Shown: positions 1 through 13,800, numbered from the stretch's first letter. The stretch is 64,000 nt of DNA from Ornithodoros turicata (GCF_037126465.1 NC_088206.1:15604702-15668701); one strand, 5' to 3'. The notes: generated by a model not told the origin, from the letters alone. Program-made: numbers and translations.

Positions 1-3000
1 AATGTCACATGGATGAAAACACGTGTTCCTGTCGTTTATTCCTGGAGCGTGTTTCAGTATCGCTGCAGTGGACTTGGGTGTTTCCAATTTGAAACGGTCG
101 CCGTAGATTTGCTAATATGTGCGATTTTGGTAGCACGGTTGTTTGTGCGGTCTAACGAATGTTTCCGACGCGAAGCGAGACACGGGGTGCGTACTTGTTA
201 TTGATTTTTGAATCCGTACTTTGACCCGGGGTTCAAAGGCTTCTCTATCTCGCACCGGAAGCGCGGTTGCGTCTTCCTATCGCGGGTTTATTCGTGCAAG
301 TTGGGGGTGAGCTCAACTTCCTTCGTGCACATCGCTTGCAGCCAGTTACGCTTTGACCTTGCTTTTGACCGGCAGCGCGGAACGGATACTTTTTTGTTTT
401 ATTTTTACTTTTTGTCTTTCTTTCGTTCTTTCTGCTGTCTATGTACGGGTCAGTTCAGATATGTCGACTCCGCCGAGTGCTATCAATGTTTCGCTTGGAG
501 TCGGAGTTTGTTGTTCTCTTATGTGAGCATTGAGTTCTTTCGAAGTTTATTTTCGAGCAAATATAATAATTTGCCAGAAACTTTCCTCGTGCATTAGCTA
601 CTGTAGTGGGTAATGCTTCTGCTGATCGCAACCTTTAATGAGTAACTCGGAGTGTGAACCTTTTCACTTTGAGAACGTTGCAAACGAGAGGGAGCTAACA
701 GGTGTGAGACTCTTACTGAGAGAATATTGAATTTGCAGAAGCCGATGAGGCAGGAGGGGAAATACGTGTTGCTTCGTCTATGCTTCTCCAGTATCCAAGC
801 ACAGCAAGTAGACAGAAGACAAACTCATAACTTTACTTAGTGAATGTTGAGTTCTTTTTTGTTTTTATTTTCTCCTTTTTCCGCTTTAGTCGTCTTTTTG
901 GTCCAAATAGGGTTGTGCAGAACTTTTTTTTTAGCTGACGTTATGCGTACCATAACATGGCCTCGCACTGTTTCAGCTCCTGTGGTACACATTCAGAGTA
1001 CCAAGGGCCAGTTCGCTTGTCACAACGAAGCCGTGCGCTCCCAACTTTGAATGGCTTCGCATGTCGCTCCGATGATAAATGTCGTAACACTGCCTTCAGG
1101 CTATTATTTCATTGGCTCACCGCCTTCTACGTCAACACTTTTGACGCTCGGTTCGTTGAACGAAACTAGAGAAAAACAATAGTAACAATTGTAATTACCA
1201 TAAAGGAAAGACTGCGACCTTGGCGAGCGGAGAGTTTTTTTCTGGGTCGTCAACAGTAGCTGGATATGAAGGCGTGACCCCTTCCGGTGTGGTGCAGCCT
1301 TGAAATACTGACCCCATTCCACCCTGGTGACTTCCACACCCCCTTCCCTTTGACCTCAAAGCAGTCGCAAAAAAATTGGATTCGTCTTTTTCTTCTTTTT
1401 TGACAAATTGGGCTGTTCTATGCGGCAGCACTGGCATTGTGGTGTTGCTAGATTGGCAGCGTTACGCGGAGCCCGTGATAATTCCCTTATTTCAGACGTT
1501 TCATACCGGACTTCAGAAATCGCAAACGCAACAACCAGTCCTACTGGTCCTTCAAACCGAACACGCTGCGGAATCGAAGGAAAATTTCTCAACGTCCCAA
1601 GTATCCGAAGCGACCCTGTGCATGCTGAAACGCAACGTCCACCGATGCCGCCTGGGGCAGCCATAAATGTAGAACTCCCACCTCCCCTCCTATGAGCACT
1701 GTCTAAAAATTGTGTAATAGCCAGGACAAAAAAAAAAAACTGTCGATGTGCAATTTACGTACGTGCACTTCATATTTAGCTACGCACACATGGATCACGC
1801 GAAGCTGGGCGCTGACACCGAATAAAAAAACAAAAAAACATCGCGAGTAGGTAGCTTATTTTGTTGAGTAAATGTACTGCACGTCAAAGCTGTACAGAAA
1901 AATTCTAAGTGAAAAAAAAAGTAGTGGAACGTGTAACAAATATATGCAAAATGTAACGAGACTACAATTTATTACATTTAAAAACTGATAAAAGTAGACA
2001 ATGTCGTAACGTCATCTTCGACAGGACTGAGGGGAATAATACTAGGCTGTGGTTAACAAGGGGGAACAGAGATGGGAGAGAAAAACTGTTGCGTGTGGTA
2101 GGGCGCTCCTCATAGAGTTTGCCCATGCAAAATGTAACGAAGGGACTCGGAAGCTTTAAGGAACTGGTGCGAGACTACAGTTTATTACATATGATTATGA
2201 TATATTGATACGGTATATACATATATGATTACATACATATATATGATATAGTATATATTCTACACTCCAAACTGTACAGTGAAAATTCCCGGCTTTTGCT
2301 TTGCATTGTTCAACCTTACGACAGTATGAACTCTCGGAATTTACCATCTGGTGCTCCCCCCTTTTCTGGGGACGCGCCCTTGGCGACCGGGCCCCTTCCA
2401 CACCCCCATTTGAACGGTTTCGTCTCACATTCTAGAACTGACGATTAGCTCATAAGTTTCTCGAGAAACCAACGTCGAAGCCGAAACTATTCATTTTGTT
2501 AGCAACTCCAACGGGCATGTATATATTTCATTTGTTTCGCTCTAGGGATCTCCTCGGAATCCTCCTCAGCGCCATCCTCCGCGTTTGGCGAGGCGAATGC
2601 CCCTCGGGCTATAACTCTGGAAAGAAAAAGAAGAGTCGTAGAGAGATTACCTTCCTCGATTTCAATCAGTGAGCCCATCGTTCCACGAGCTTTCAGAGAA
2701 TACGTAACCCGGCATTAAAAATAGTGTCTGATAAATTATGAATTAGATACACGACAGTTATCACTTGCGGTGATTCTGTGTAGACGAATTCATTTTCAAG
2801 CTATATGTAACATCCTCGTTAATTAGGTGGATGATATTTAGAATAACGGAACCGCGTTGGAGAAGGGCGGGTGTGTTTGCGTTGAGCCTGCATGGCTTGA
2901 AGCTCGGCACATGTGCAAATACAAATTCTGTGCGCAAATACATCGATACATAAAAAAGTGTCCTTCAAAATGTAATCGCAGTGGATGTGCCAGAAAACGC

Positions 3001-4500
3001 GAATGACGCGAACTACTTTCGTTTCGAAACCCTGCGACGTGCAATGCAGCGTAGCAGGTGCATCGAAAAATGGGCGCCCCTTACGCTGAAACGTTTCAGT
3101 AACAAACAAAAAATGAAGTACAGTATATGACCAGTTTACGAAGTGCATGGTTGACTGGACATAATATTCCACGCTATATACCACAAGTAATGAGGATGAG
3201 GAATTTCCCTACATACACCTGGCTTTTTATAACCCCCCACTCCCCTGAGATTTCTGACATACATATACGCATGAACATGTACTCATAAACATAACCTCCG
3301 CCTCCCCAGAGGCCGATTTCTGGGGGAAATACTGACAGCGGACTAAGTCAGGTTATTTTGGCCTTGGTAGGGTTATTTATTTTATTTTACTTACTTTTTG
3401 GGGGGTGGGTTTGTAAGTTTTTTTTAAATGTGTGTTGGGGGGACAAATGCTTGTGCTCACGCGTAGGAGGTGCGGCCGGCTCCTGACCCCAACCTTGAGA
3501 GCTAGCACCAGATCCTGGTTTATACTTCGATCTGATATTCACATTTTGGATTCCTCGTGCGGACTCACTTGGTAGCTGTCACCTGCAGCAACGATAGCAC
3601 GATACTAAAGCGTCATTACGTTACTGGCTTCCGTTCCCACTGAAAAAAAAAAAAAGTAATAGTTCGAAATACTGGACGGCTTCCGACCTGAAGCTTTTCG
3701 CTTTGATTGGTCCAATTAGTATACTCGTACTTCGAATGGACAGGTCGACGTAAAGTTTTATGTATAGAGCACTCTATAACGGCATCTATGGCGGCGAAGC
3801 GACTATGCGTTGATGATGTTGTACAATCAGGGTGTATCACTCAAGAGTAACCGCTAATTATTAAAAAAAAAGTACTTGAGATAAAAATTAGAAACCTCCT
3901 GCGTCATACTTGTGAAGGTTTTTGCCGCCCAAACAGGTGGTTTCCATCAGTGTACCTCATTATTCTTGTCTAATTGGCTTAATTGAACTAAGAAAATTCC
4001 AAGGAAGGGTAACGTTTTTTTTTTTTGCGCTAATTAGAAAACCCATGGCCACAACACCCCATTTCAGTCACAATTACAGGACCTTTCACGACATCTTTTT
4101 TTTTTTTTTTTTTTTTTATAATTAGGGGTACACCCTGTATAGTAACACAGAGGCAGCTCACGACTTTCTCGGATACAGATAGTCGCGTGCACATATGGGC
4201 GTTGCACGTACGTTTGACTGACGCGGCTGTGTGACACTCTAGTGTGACATGCAGCTCTAGCCAGTGCAACTTCTTGTGCGCGGCATAGCGGTGAGAACAT
4301 CGGAAGCACCCTACGAGAACAATACTGCAAAGGAAGTTAGCAGCGTGATGTCACCCGTTTAAAAGAAACAGGGCGATTAGCTTATCGCGTTTTCCGAACT
4401 GTTGTCACGAACTCCTTCCTTTATCTACAAAAACTCGCTGTGTAACTGGCGGCGTCTCTGACCGGGAATCGTGGGTCCTAATCTCACTACCGCAGCATTT
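1..4500. other. No gene recognised; AT-rich non-coding DNA with homopolymer runs
   Basis: Short open frames only, none with a recognisable domain or coding-like composition. It holds A and T runs (for example 1730-1738, 4100-4118) and an imperfect direct repeat of the phrase ATGCAAAATGTAACG at about 1948 and 2128, each followed by ACTACA(A/G)TTTATTACAT. Confidence 0.5.
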
Positions 4501-4524
4501 TTTTACGACGAAAGCGAGAATTCG

Positions 4525-5087
4525 TGAAAGAAGGAAGTCACTGAAGAGGTTAGCCAGCTGTGTAGGGCTCGAACCCACATCTTCTGGATTGGCAGTCCAG
4601 CAGATGTGGGTTCGAGCAACGCCACCTGGATATAGAAGGCCTCCTCTCCCTCCTTCGCTACGTGGACATTAAGAGTCAGAATTCGCCTGCTATACCGCGA
4701 TTCGCCGTTCTGCGAATTCAACTCGCAAATGATTGCAGCTCACCTGAAACTTGCAGACCTAAATATTTAGACAAATAGTCCGAGACGGCGTTCCAGAAAA
4801 TCAGTTTTGAGAAAGATTGAGACAGCTTTGCGCTTTATTTCCAAGTTTTCCCATTTAGCACGCGGGGACGTTCAATCACAACTCGCAGACGACGGTGGTT
4901 CGTCTCCATGGCCACCACCGCTGAAGGCACGTTCGTGGTTGGCTGCCGCCGTTGAAAACACGACCCTCATTGGCTGACTCTTATAATTGCTACCTCACGT
5001 CGACGAGCCAGCAGGCTTTCTCTATCGAGGTGGTGTTGGTTCGAGTCCAACAGTTATCTAACCTTTTCAGTGACTTCCTTCTTTCAT
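4525..5087. repeat. Palindromic (foldback) tRNA-headed SINE interrupted by a transposon
   Basis: The left arm 4525-4585 is an antisense copy of the SINE seen at 33.9-34.2 kb. At the anticodon-stem sequence (CTGGA...TCCAG, 4584-4600) it turns into the sense strand (AGATGTGGGTTCGAG, 4602-4616). Sense sequence resumes after the insertion at 5046 and ends TTTTCAGTGACTTCCTTC. The two arms match over about 58 bp. The inserted element occupies 4617-5038. Confidence 0.75.
4617..5038. mobile_element. TIR transposon fragment (MITE) inserted in the SINE B box
   Basis: It begins CAACGCCACCT and ends AGGTGGTGTTG (11-bp terminal inverted repeat, one mismatch). It is flanked by a direct repeat of GTTCGAG (4610-4616 and 5039-5045), extendable to GGTTCGAG, which fits a 7-8-bp target duplication. 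A relative lies at 12535-13008. No transposase frame is visible. Confidence 0.65.
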
Positions 5088-5089
5088 TG

Positions 5090-8000
5090 TTCTTAGGCAC
5101 TTGAGGCTTGTGTGTTGTGTTGGTCCTTTCTTCTGTGTTCCAGCCTCAGAACAACAATTTTCATCGAGAATTCGTGTCGGGATTGGCGTGCAACGGCAGG
5201 GATGGGGCATCAGTTACGTCAGAATGGTCCCCATTGAGTGCTGCCTGCTCTCTTATTCTTTTACTGCAGTGCGCCGATAGTCGTAAAGTATTTATGTGTC
5301 ACCCCCGACTTATGTAGCAGCAGTGATGTCAACGAAGGCGCAGGTAGTTATGCGGTAGAGTTACATGGACTTCAAATGGAGACGCTGTCTTGGAGCACTC
5401 GTAGTTCAGTCTTTGTAGCGTGCAGTCGCGTTTGAACAGTATTCACTGTGGGACCCTGTATTGACTTGTGCGGGCGAATAATATGCTGTCCGTGCGATCA
5501 GTCGCTACGGTAATGCGGAGCCTCTTTACCTATTCTTGGTATTCAATATTTGTGAGTACTGTGGTTCTCGAGAATGGGACAGTTCTCTACAAAAAGAAAA
5601 AAAAAAAAAAGAAACGAGTAAGAAAAAGCTCTGGATTTGTTTGTATAGACTCAGCCGCATCCCAATTACTGAATTCCAATTCAGCAGTGAGATTGCAACA
5701 TGTTGAGATGATTGAGGTGGGATATGAACGGTGGGATATATTATTTTTGCATATTTCACGATGGGTTGCCAGCACTGCCGTAAAAATGAAGGCTTATATC
5801 CATTCTGGGATGAGAGAAGCTTCATGTACGGGCCACGCTGTGGACATTTGGCACCTGTTACGGGTACTCTACGTGAACCTATATGCGCAGGCCTACAATG
5901 CGGGCCTATATATGGACGGATGCGTACCTGCATCTGTTCCTCGGAACGGTTTGAGGTCGAATCTTTAGATTTCCATGCAGCTGTTTTATTTAATATGAAC
6001 GCAAATGTGCCAAAAGTATGAGCCGGGATTCAACGGATGCTCCTACAACGCACAACAAATGCATATGATGACGATGAGATGGAGTGTTGCACTGCTGAGG
6101 AGCAGTACCCTCGATACCCATTACACGTGAGACATTTAATGAGTTATAGGCATTAGGTAGTTCACGGAGCAATCGTGGGGTCCTCGGATGGCTGTGCGAT
6201 GCAAAACAAGTGGGGACTGAATAATTAAAAAAAAAAAAAAGAGAGACACCTGAAAGGTGCAGTGGAGCTCGTTTGGAAACACGGTGCAACAATAAAGCGT
6301 CCGGAGCGAAGCGATGGCCTTCAGGAAGCCCATAAACACCACGTCGTATTTTTTGTGTGTCGACAGGCTTGCGAAAGCGTTTCCGGAAGTCAGTCAGCAG
6401 CACGGAGGGCGAGTGATCGTTTTTGGTTGCCCGGACGCAAGTGTACGCAGTGGACGTACAGAAAGAGAGCGTGTGTACGATCCCCATTTTATACTGCACG
6501 CCACGAAACTTGGCACGCTCAGATGGATGGCATCACACCGGAAGTATAGGGTTGGCGGTACAGCTCGCCTTGGCATTGCGCGTTTTCGAACATGTTCTCT
6601 TCAGGTTTAGGATAACCGTTACGATTTTTTTCCCGCATCGTGCCCGTAACATACCCACGAATTGCAATGTGTTCTGAAATTTGTATCTTGTTAGCACTAT
6701 AACCGCGTACTCATACGAGCGACATTTTCCAGAATACTTGTCCGAAGATGCGAAAACCGTCATAGCTTTTAGATGCCACGTAAGCGTGAGAGCTCACGTC
6801 ATATCTTTTCGTGCACTGATAACAGTGGGGAATATCCTGCGATCGCAGCCACAAGATATTTCGTAGCAGACGACATGGAAAGACGCAGATTGTGTCGTCT
6901 GCCAAGTGCGCAGCGCGCTACCGCGGCACCGTGCGGATGTTCAACGCAACACGCGGTGGAACTTCTGTCCCCTGGGCAGCCTTTTGCTTTTTCTGCCACC
7001 AACATATTCCGTAGGGATGTATGTAAGAAGGAGGAGGGGGTTGGGGGGGGTGGTAAATCTCTCAAAATATCGTGACTTCTGAACCTTGTGCACATAGCCG
7101 TGCCCGCAGGTGCAGGGAGGAGGACGCTCGATGCAGGTCGCTTTAGTTCGCCTTATGTCCTTCCACTGTGTTCTATTTTTGCGTACATCCAGTTGCATAT
7201 GCACTGTGCACTTTGGCAAGGCAACCCTTTCTCGACACTGAAGGGCTTGTATGCCAAGTGGGGCCCGTTTAAAAAGAGGTCTTCGCAGTTCGCGCCCGGG
7301 TCGACCGCCACTGTCAAGTCGTAGCCGGCAGGACGGCTCCTTTTATTAGATGCCGCCTTGCATATTTTTGTATGCCCTCCGCTTCAGGGACGAGAGGGTT
7401 AAAGCACGTTGGAAGCCACCCAGAAGACCACGTGTGGGCCAGCCTTCAAGGTGAAGGACTGTGCGTCTTGTTAGCTGCTCCCACGCTCTCTTCTGCCGTC
7501 CATGTTGGGCGTTGCCAGAAATTCAATGGAAGGATCGCACGACTAGTGTTTGAAGCTGTCACTGTCGATGGGCCGTTTTAGTTCATCGTTATCCTACAGC
7601 TGTGCATAATGCCACAGTTTTCGTAATAGTGATTGTAAGAGAAAAAAATCAGGGCTGCGTTGGTTTTTGTACTGGCCACAGCCTTCCGTGTCATTGGAGC
7701 CATGGCACCAAGAAGGTTTCCAACCCGAATGTAGTAGTTTCTATAGGATACGCTGTTATACGCCGTCTCTTACAGCTGTAATGCAGTCGCCCGCTAAGCG
7801 AACTCAAGCCGGCTTTTCAGACGAAACACGAAAGGGCAAGAGGATCGAGCGTTGTCCCCACTGTGCAGGCAGCGTCCCTCGCTCGACCTCGAGGATGTTC
7901 GCGTCTGTATTGGCACAGCAGCCCTTGTTTTATCAGCTGCCACATGCCACAATCGTGTTACGTACTGAGTTTTCAGCAACGCCCTGTGACTCGCGAATAA

Positions 8001-10915
8001 TGTGCGAGACATCCCAATAGACTGCGATATATTTGGCGCAGTATAATTATGATATAGGCTATTGCGGCTCTGGTACCATCTCTCTCTCTCTCTATCTCTA
8101 GCTTCACCAGCACAGTCGTCAGTTGGATGAATCGTTGGGCTATCCGGGTAGATGCCAACTTCTGTACTGATGTATAGACTAGAGTGCATTGCACAGTCCC
8201 TTTGGATGCAAGAGCAGACTTGCAAGTGGAGTCACAGGTGCTCCCGGGGCCTGCTTCCGGGAACGTTGAGGAAATTCCTCATTGGCGTTCTCAGTGGATC
8301 GGTAGTGCTTCGCGGACTGTCTGTCCTGAGCGCTGCTCGTTCGTAAACACTGGCAAAGTTAAAGAGGACGACAGTGAGGAATTTCCTCAATTGTTCGTGG
8401 AAGAGAGCCTGGACTGACTGCCAAATGGGTCGATGTGCACTTTACGAGGGATTTCCCCAGGACTTTAATCTCGGTGTTGTGTTAGACTTCCGTAGGGGTG
8501 TCACTATCCCCAGGCTTTTCGGGCTTGAAGTTGCGTTTTTTTTTTTTCTTTTTTTTTTTTTCTTTTTTTTTTTCTGTAAGGGGGTTGTAAGATCCTTGGG
8601 GGTGCTTTACGGGCGTGGCGTCTTTGAGAAACCCCTGTACCTTACCAATATTAGAAATGATAGAAGTTCTTGTCTCGAATTGGCAACCAGTCCAAGACGT
8701 GCGGGTGAAAGATGCCAGCCAGAGGATGATGATGCGTTTAAGCTACGCGACGTGAAGTATATGGTCGTCACATGCCCACGCCGTACAGTAACCCTGACGC
8801 ACAGCGACCTCATTGTCACGTTATCGTTTTTATCGTTGGCCTGGGGCTCCATGTTACGGGAGGAAACAAGCGTATCGCACTACTCTGTGTTTCTTACAAG
8901 CGTAGTTGGAATGGGTACTTCAGAGTTCAGCCCAGGTGAGCACCAAACCAGACACAGCTAGAGAGAAAACTCTGTGCATATGAACAGGGTTGCATGTTAC
9001 GGGTCAAACAATTATGTGGGGGAAGGAGTGTTCATCGTTTTACATTGGCTAAGATTCATTTTTCGCAATGCCTTTTTTTTTATTCTCCTCTGTTGTGAGG
9101 ACTTCTCCCCAGTAAGTGCCACAACCTGTAATAGTACCACTATACTAATAATACAAACACTCGCATTAGAAAAAGAAACTGAGGACACTACAAGCCGGAG
9201 GAATAATATCAACCACCTTACGGGAGGACCTCGGCGAGAATATATATGTACTACTATGCGAGTGGAAAGGTCAGCCAGACTAGTTACCATACAGGTTTCC
9301 AAGCAAGCTCAACTGTATACATGCTGCAAATACATGTATACAAGAAGACAGGTTGAACTGCCCTAAAAGTAATAGCCAGCATCATTTCTCCTGCTATAAT
9401 ACCGACGTCTGCGGCCGAATTGCGGAGTGCGCTCACAGTAAATTCTAACATTTTATTTTTCCGTAGTAGGTTCGGACTCGGGGAACTGGAGCGGCGGATA
9501 AAGGGATAATATTAGTCGTATTAGGCATGATAAAGCTGAAACAATGAGAGAAATACTTTCTGTTTCAATTGCTGTTCGATATGTCATAGACAACCTGCAG
9601 TTCTAGCGTTTCCAAATACTATATCTCATTTTTCAAAGTATGCGTACGTGTTTGACTATATTGGATGATCGTGAAGGAAACACTACTAAAGGGGGTTACA
9701 ATGGCGTCGGACCCAGGAAACATCGGGAATTCTGAGGCCCGCGTATTTATTTCCACCATGCTAGCAGACCTATATATTGGCTTTAGTCAGCGAGAGAAAA
9801 GTTATTCATAATTACTGGAAGTCTCACAATATTTCACTGCAGTGTTTTCCTTTTGAAGATTCACGACGTGTTGTTCGTTCAGAGAAATCCTCTAAGTTTA
9901 GCTGATTCCTAGTTTTCCAATCTCTCTTTGTGGTGCATGTTCGACGTAGTTATGCTAGGTGCAAGCGTTTCAAGTAGTTCCTTTATTCATTGTGTAACTT
10001 ACGAAAGTTGTCCCTATACAAGCTGTTTTCGTCGCACTCCACGGAGTGCAGCTCCGAGATGATGGCGTGTTGCATGAGACGCGAAAAGTAACCAATAAAT
10101 AAATAACAAAGAAAGCAACAGTCGTGTCTGCGTATCGAAGTACTTTGGGTGGGGGGGTGGGGGGGCGATATAAAAAATAGGTTATGCAGGGTCACAAAAA
10201 ATCAGGACCTCGGTCTCTGCTTGTTCATGTGTTGCAAGCTGTTAGCAAATGCGGGCAAGTGCTACCGGATGTCAAAGCTATATAGGGTGTCCAGTTGGTG
10301 TGTGATACGTGTGTCCGTAAGGAAATGTCCAAGAGATTCGATCGGTCATACTGTGTAACGAGTAAATTGGCTCAAGGACCATATACCCGCCCTGCTAAGC
10401 CTATAACGGCTGCAAAAATGTGGCTGAATTCGTTCGCTAAAACGACTTGGACGGACATCGAAAACCCGTGAATTTGAGTGGTTAAATAGTCGTGTCGTGC
10501 TCTTGAACACGGCATATATCATCTTACGAAGCATTCGAGCATTCTCCTTGAGTTTCCTTGTCTATAGTTTAATACTACTGCGATCCCAATGAAGGCTTCT
10601 GAGGGATGTTTGGCATCGGTAGTTCAGCGGGACTACCTGCCTGCATACTACGTCCTGCTCTTCGTTTTTAGGGCGAGGGCAGTAGTATTTTTCAACATGA
10701 TGTGGGGGGGGGGGGGGGGGCAAGACTTGCGCTTGTCCCATCCTACAATTGCAACACAACTACTTGTTCTCTTACTCGATGACAATGCACTCCTTGTTTC
10801 GAGAACATCAATTTAGAGGTCGGAGACTTCGCAACCGGGAATATCGAGGTCCTCCCAACTCTGTCTGTCTGTCTGTCTCCGTGTGTGTGTGTGTGTGTGT
10901 GCGTGTGTGTGCGTG

Positions 10916-11001
<86 letters not shown>

Positions 11002-11720
11002 CGTGTGTGTGTGTAGCTCAGTTCGAATGTCATACTGAACGAGATTTTGCTTTTAATGCCTCCGCGTGGTTCCGCGTTTTCCAAGGTCGTCGGACTGTTT
11101 TCTGCTTTAGAATATGGAGAGAAGTTCCTGCTAAATCAAAGTATCCCATTCTGATTTATAACCGTTACGTGCCGTCAACGGAGGTTGGAGAAATTTTGCG
11201 TTTGCACGGAGCAGTGCCGGGTGACACTTATACGTATATCTCATATCTGTCAAGCTGTTCATCAGACATCGCCATGCAAAATATTTTCCCTGTGCAGTGT
11301 ACTGTTACTGCGCAGAGGAATAGACGCTACGTCACGAGGTTCCCTCATTCTCCTCCCCCCCTCCCCATGGGGGGATGAATTTTTAAAGGCGCTTGAACAT
11401 CGCGCGCGCTGCGCCGGTCGTTCTTTCGCATGAGCTCATTTTATTCCTTGGGGGACATGCCGCAGTAAAAAAAAAAACAAATAATAATAATAAATAAATA
11501 AATTAGGGGTCACCTCAGTGTTCCTTTAACGTCATTATTTAACATTCCCCGAAGTAATTGGGCTTCGTACCCTACTTTTCTCCTTTGTTTACTGTTAAAC
11601 AAAAGGAGACCATAATAAAAATATTGAACACATAACTGTAACGCTAAGAAATATTGCAGGTGACGTGGTTAGTAGGCGTGGTCGAAGACTTTGAACAATT
11701 GCCCTGTTTTAGATTAAATT
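5090..11720. other. No gene recognised; repeats and microsatellites
   Basis: Open frames up to 195 codons (8374-8961, through a long T run at 8536-8573) show no domain and are biased by homopolymers. A phrase TTCCAGCCTCAGAACA at 5139 belongs to the tail of the SINE family. The long GT microsatellite at 10.9 kb lies here. Nothing else structured was found. Confidence 0.45.
10859..11014. repeat. (GT)n microsatellite with CTGT flank
   Basis: A short (CTGT)n run is followed by about 130 bp of GT repeats with scattered GC interruptions. It opens long artefactual frames on both strands (poly-Val/Cys or poly-Thr/His), which should not be called genes. Confidence 0.95.
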
Positions 11721-11726
11721 CTTATT

Positions 11727-11782
11727 GGTCACCCATCTTCCGGTTAACAGCCGAACGCGCTATCCGACTGCGCCACAGAGGC
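11727..11782 (-). tRNA. Truncated tRNA-Asn(GTT)-like pseudogene
   Basis: On the minus strand GCCTCTGTGGCGCAGTCGG and GCGCGTTCGGCTGTTAACCG match eukaryotic tRNA-Asn. Acceptor 5' strand, D arm with A box, and anticodon stem-loop (loop CTGTTAA, anticodon GTT) are intact. After the variable loop the sequence leaves the tRNA: no T arm with TTCGA and no 3' acceptor strand, so it cannot be functional. It may be a tRNA pseudogene or a SINE head. Confidence 0.75.
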
Positions 11783-11956
11783 GTTATATGACGAACATTT
11801 GCATCTTACTGTCCCGGGACGTCCCCCCCCCCCCCTCAATTTGTCTTCGCCGACGTATTCAAATGGAAGCAGAATACGTGCTTGTTCTGAATGTTCCTAC
11901 GCGTAGTTAACATATTGCTTATAATACAAAACCGCTCCCACACATTTCATTCTGAA

Positions 11957-12075
11957 GTCGGCCCAGGACGCATACTAACCCCCCTGTTCCCCGCTGCTTT
12001 CTGCTGTCCTCTTCCCATCTGTTTGCGTCTTCACGCCGCTCATCGCCACAGTTGCTTCGCGGCGCTAGCACACAC
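11957..12075 (+). mobile_element. Ruka-like SINE, 3' half
   Basis: It starts GAAGTCGGCCCAGGACGCA and ends CACAGTTGCTTCGCGGCGCT, followed by a CA run. It is the 3' part of the SINE present in full at 16.6-16.9 kb; the tRNA head is missing (5' truncation). Confidence 0.75.
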
Positions 12076-12534
12076 ACACAAACTCACATTTCGTGCGTTC
12101 ATTGTAAGCACGTGACCTCTGTTGCGCTTCCTCATTGGCAGAGACGCCTGGTTTTCTACACGTTGTTACACCGCTTTGCTGTAACACTTTGAACGCAGCT
12201 TCACATGGATGCACATATTTGGATTTTACATTTATCTGGAATAACATGAGACGAAGGGTCGCAACCCCTTTAAAGGTGCGTATGCTGTTCAAATATACAT
12301 TCCTAGTCAATTGGAGCCACAAGCACCACGTGGTTTAACTTCGAGCATAGTTTACTGTCGCACTTAAATAATATTTACATCAGGCATGCGTACAGATCAC
12401 CACTAAATAATGTATTCATACGTGATACAGACTGATACGTAAATGGAATTCAGGGAGAAATCAGGTTTAACTTGAACTGGTCCTAAACTGTTTCAGGGTG
12501 GCGTAATCGGGAGGAATCTGGTTTAACCAACGCC

Positions 12535-13008
12535 ACCTAGGCAAAGAAGATCACCTCTTCCTCCCACGACTCAACGTGGGCGTCGGGGTTCAGCCAACGG
12601 CCGCTGACGATTTCCAGTACATACGGCTTTCTGTGGCTACAAGTGGCTGCCCATGTGGCTCATGGTGGCTCGTCTCCATTGCTACGGCCGCCGACAGCAC
12701 TGTCGTGATTGGCTAACTCGTAATTGTGACGTCACGTCATCTTGCTTTGTTTCAACGTAGACTTGTGTGCCGTCGCGCCGAGGGGCTTTTCGCACCTGTT
12801 TTTGGGAAACGAAAACGCGCATTGCAGCCCTCTCGCGTAGTCGAATTTGTTTTTGTTGATGCCGATGAGGGTAGGTTGCGGTTTTGTGCTGTTTTTGACT
12901 TGTGTTTGTTAGCGCCGCTGACGCCGCCGCCGCCGCCGGTGGTATGGGCTTGACGCCGTCGCCGGTCAAAGTTCCATCGGTGACGCGTCTATTTCAAGGT
13001 GGTGTTGG
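12535..13008. mobile_element. Non-autonomous TIR element, relative of the one at 4617
   Basis: It begins CAACGCCACCT and ends AGGTGGTGTTG, and shares internal phrases with the first copy (GGCTCGTCTCCAT, ATTGGCTAACTC). The flanking 7-8 bp do not match each other, so the target duplication is decayed or the ends are rearranged. No coding potential. Confidence 0.55.
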
Positions 13009-13671
13009 ATAAAAGCCCGATGAGAGAGCCAGACCCTAATAATAATAAGCCGATCGATTATTCCATAGAAGTGGACGACATCACGTTTTTGCTGACCTTC
13101 GATTCGATTGAGCTTCTTTTAAATCGTATCATCGTCGTAGAGTTTCCGATATACAAGAACTCTATCCTGGGCCAATAGCGCAATATCTGCATTTAGCGTG
13201 TGTGTGGCCTCAGAGAGAGAGAAAGAGATAGAGAGAGACCCTATAGACGACGACGGCGGTATCTCAAGAATGATGCGAGCCAAGTGCTGGACGTGTTAAA
13301 AGGGGTTGGACGGGGTCGCTCACAGTCCTTGGCACGAGGCGGCACCAACGGGGCTCTGAACTCACGGGCCGTTGGCTACATGAGACTTCTAACTATAGCC
13401 TCCAATGTTACCGGTCGGTCTGTCGACCCGCGTGTGTGTTTGATGATGTCCCTAGGAGGTATGCCAAGAGTCAGGCGGGCGTCATTGCGGGCGAAACCAC
13501 CGTGTTTGTTTCTCTTGGACAGAGCTCGAACCTCGTTCCCCTTCCCAGTTTCGAAATAATGAACGAGGGAGGGCAATGTTGTTGCGAATGAGTTAGCGCA
13601 GATGCCTCTCCCTTCGCTGCTGGCTACGTGCAATGTTGAGCGTAACCTGTTCGCGTTCGATGAAAGATGAA

Positions 13672-13800
13672 AGTCACTGAAAAGGTTAGCCAGCTGTAGG
13701 GATCGAACCCACATCTTCTGGATTGCCGGTCCAGGGCTCTACCAATTGAGCTAAGCTAACACGCCTCTCCAGCGACTTTCGGGGTGCGTCATCTGAAGGG
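13672..13800 (-). mobile_element. tRNA-Thr-like SINE head, antisense copy
   Basis: On the minus strand the A box TTAGCTCAATTGG, anticodon arm and B box GGTTCGATCCC are present, followed by GCTGGCTAACCTTTTCAGTG and GACTTTCATC. It matches the copy at 34059-34155 almost base for base. A long palindrome sits beside it (13913-14036). Confidence 0.75.

Noticed and set aside
8374..8961. 195-codon plus-strand frame
   Set aside because: Runs through a long T tract giving poly-Phe; the rest has no family resemblance.
10743..11378. Overlapping long frames on both strands rich in Val/Cys or Thr/His
   Set aside because: Pure translation of the GT microsatellite.
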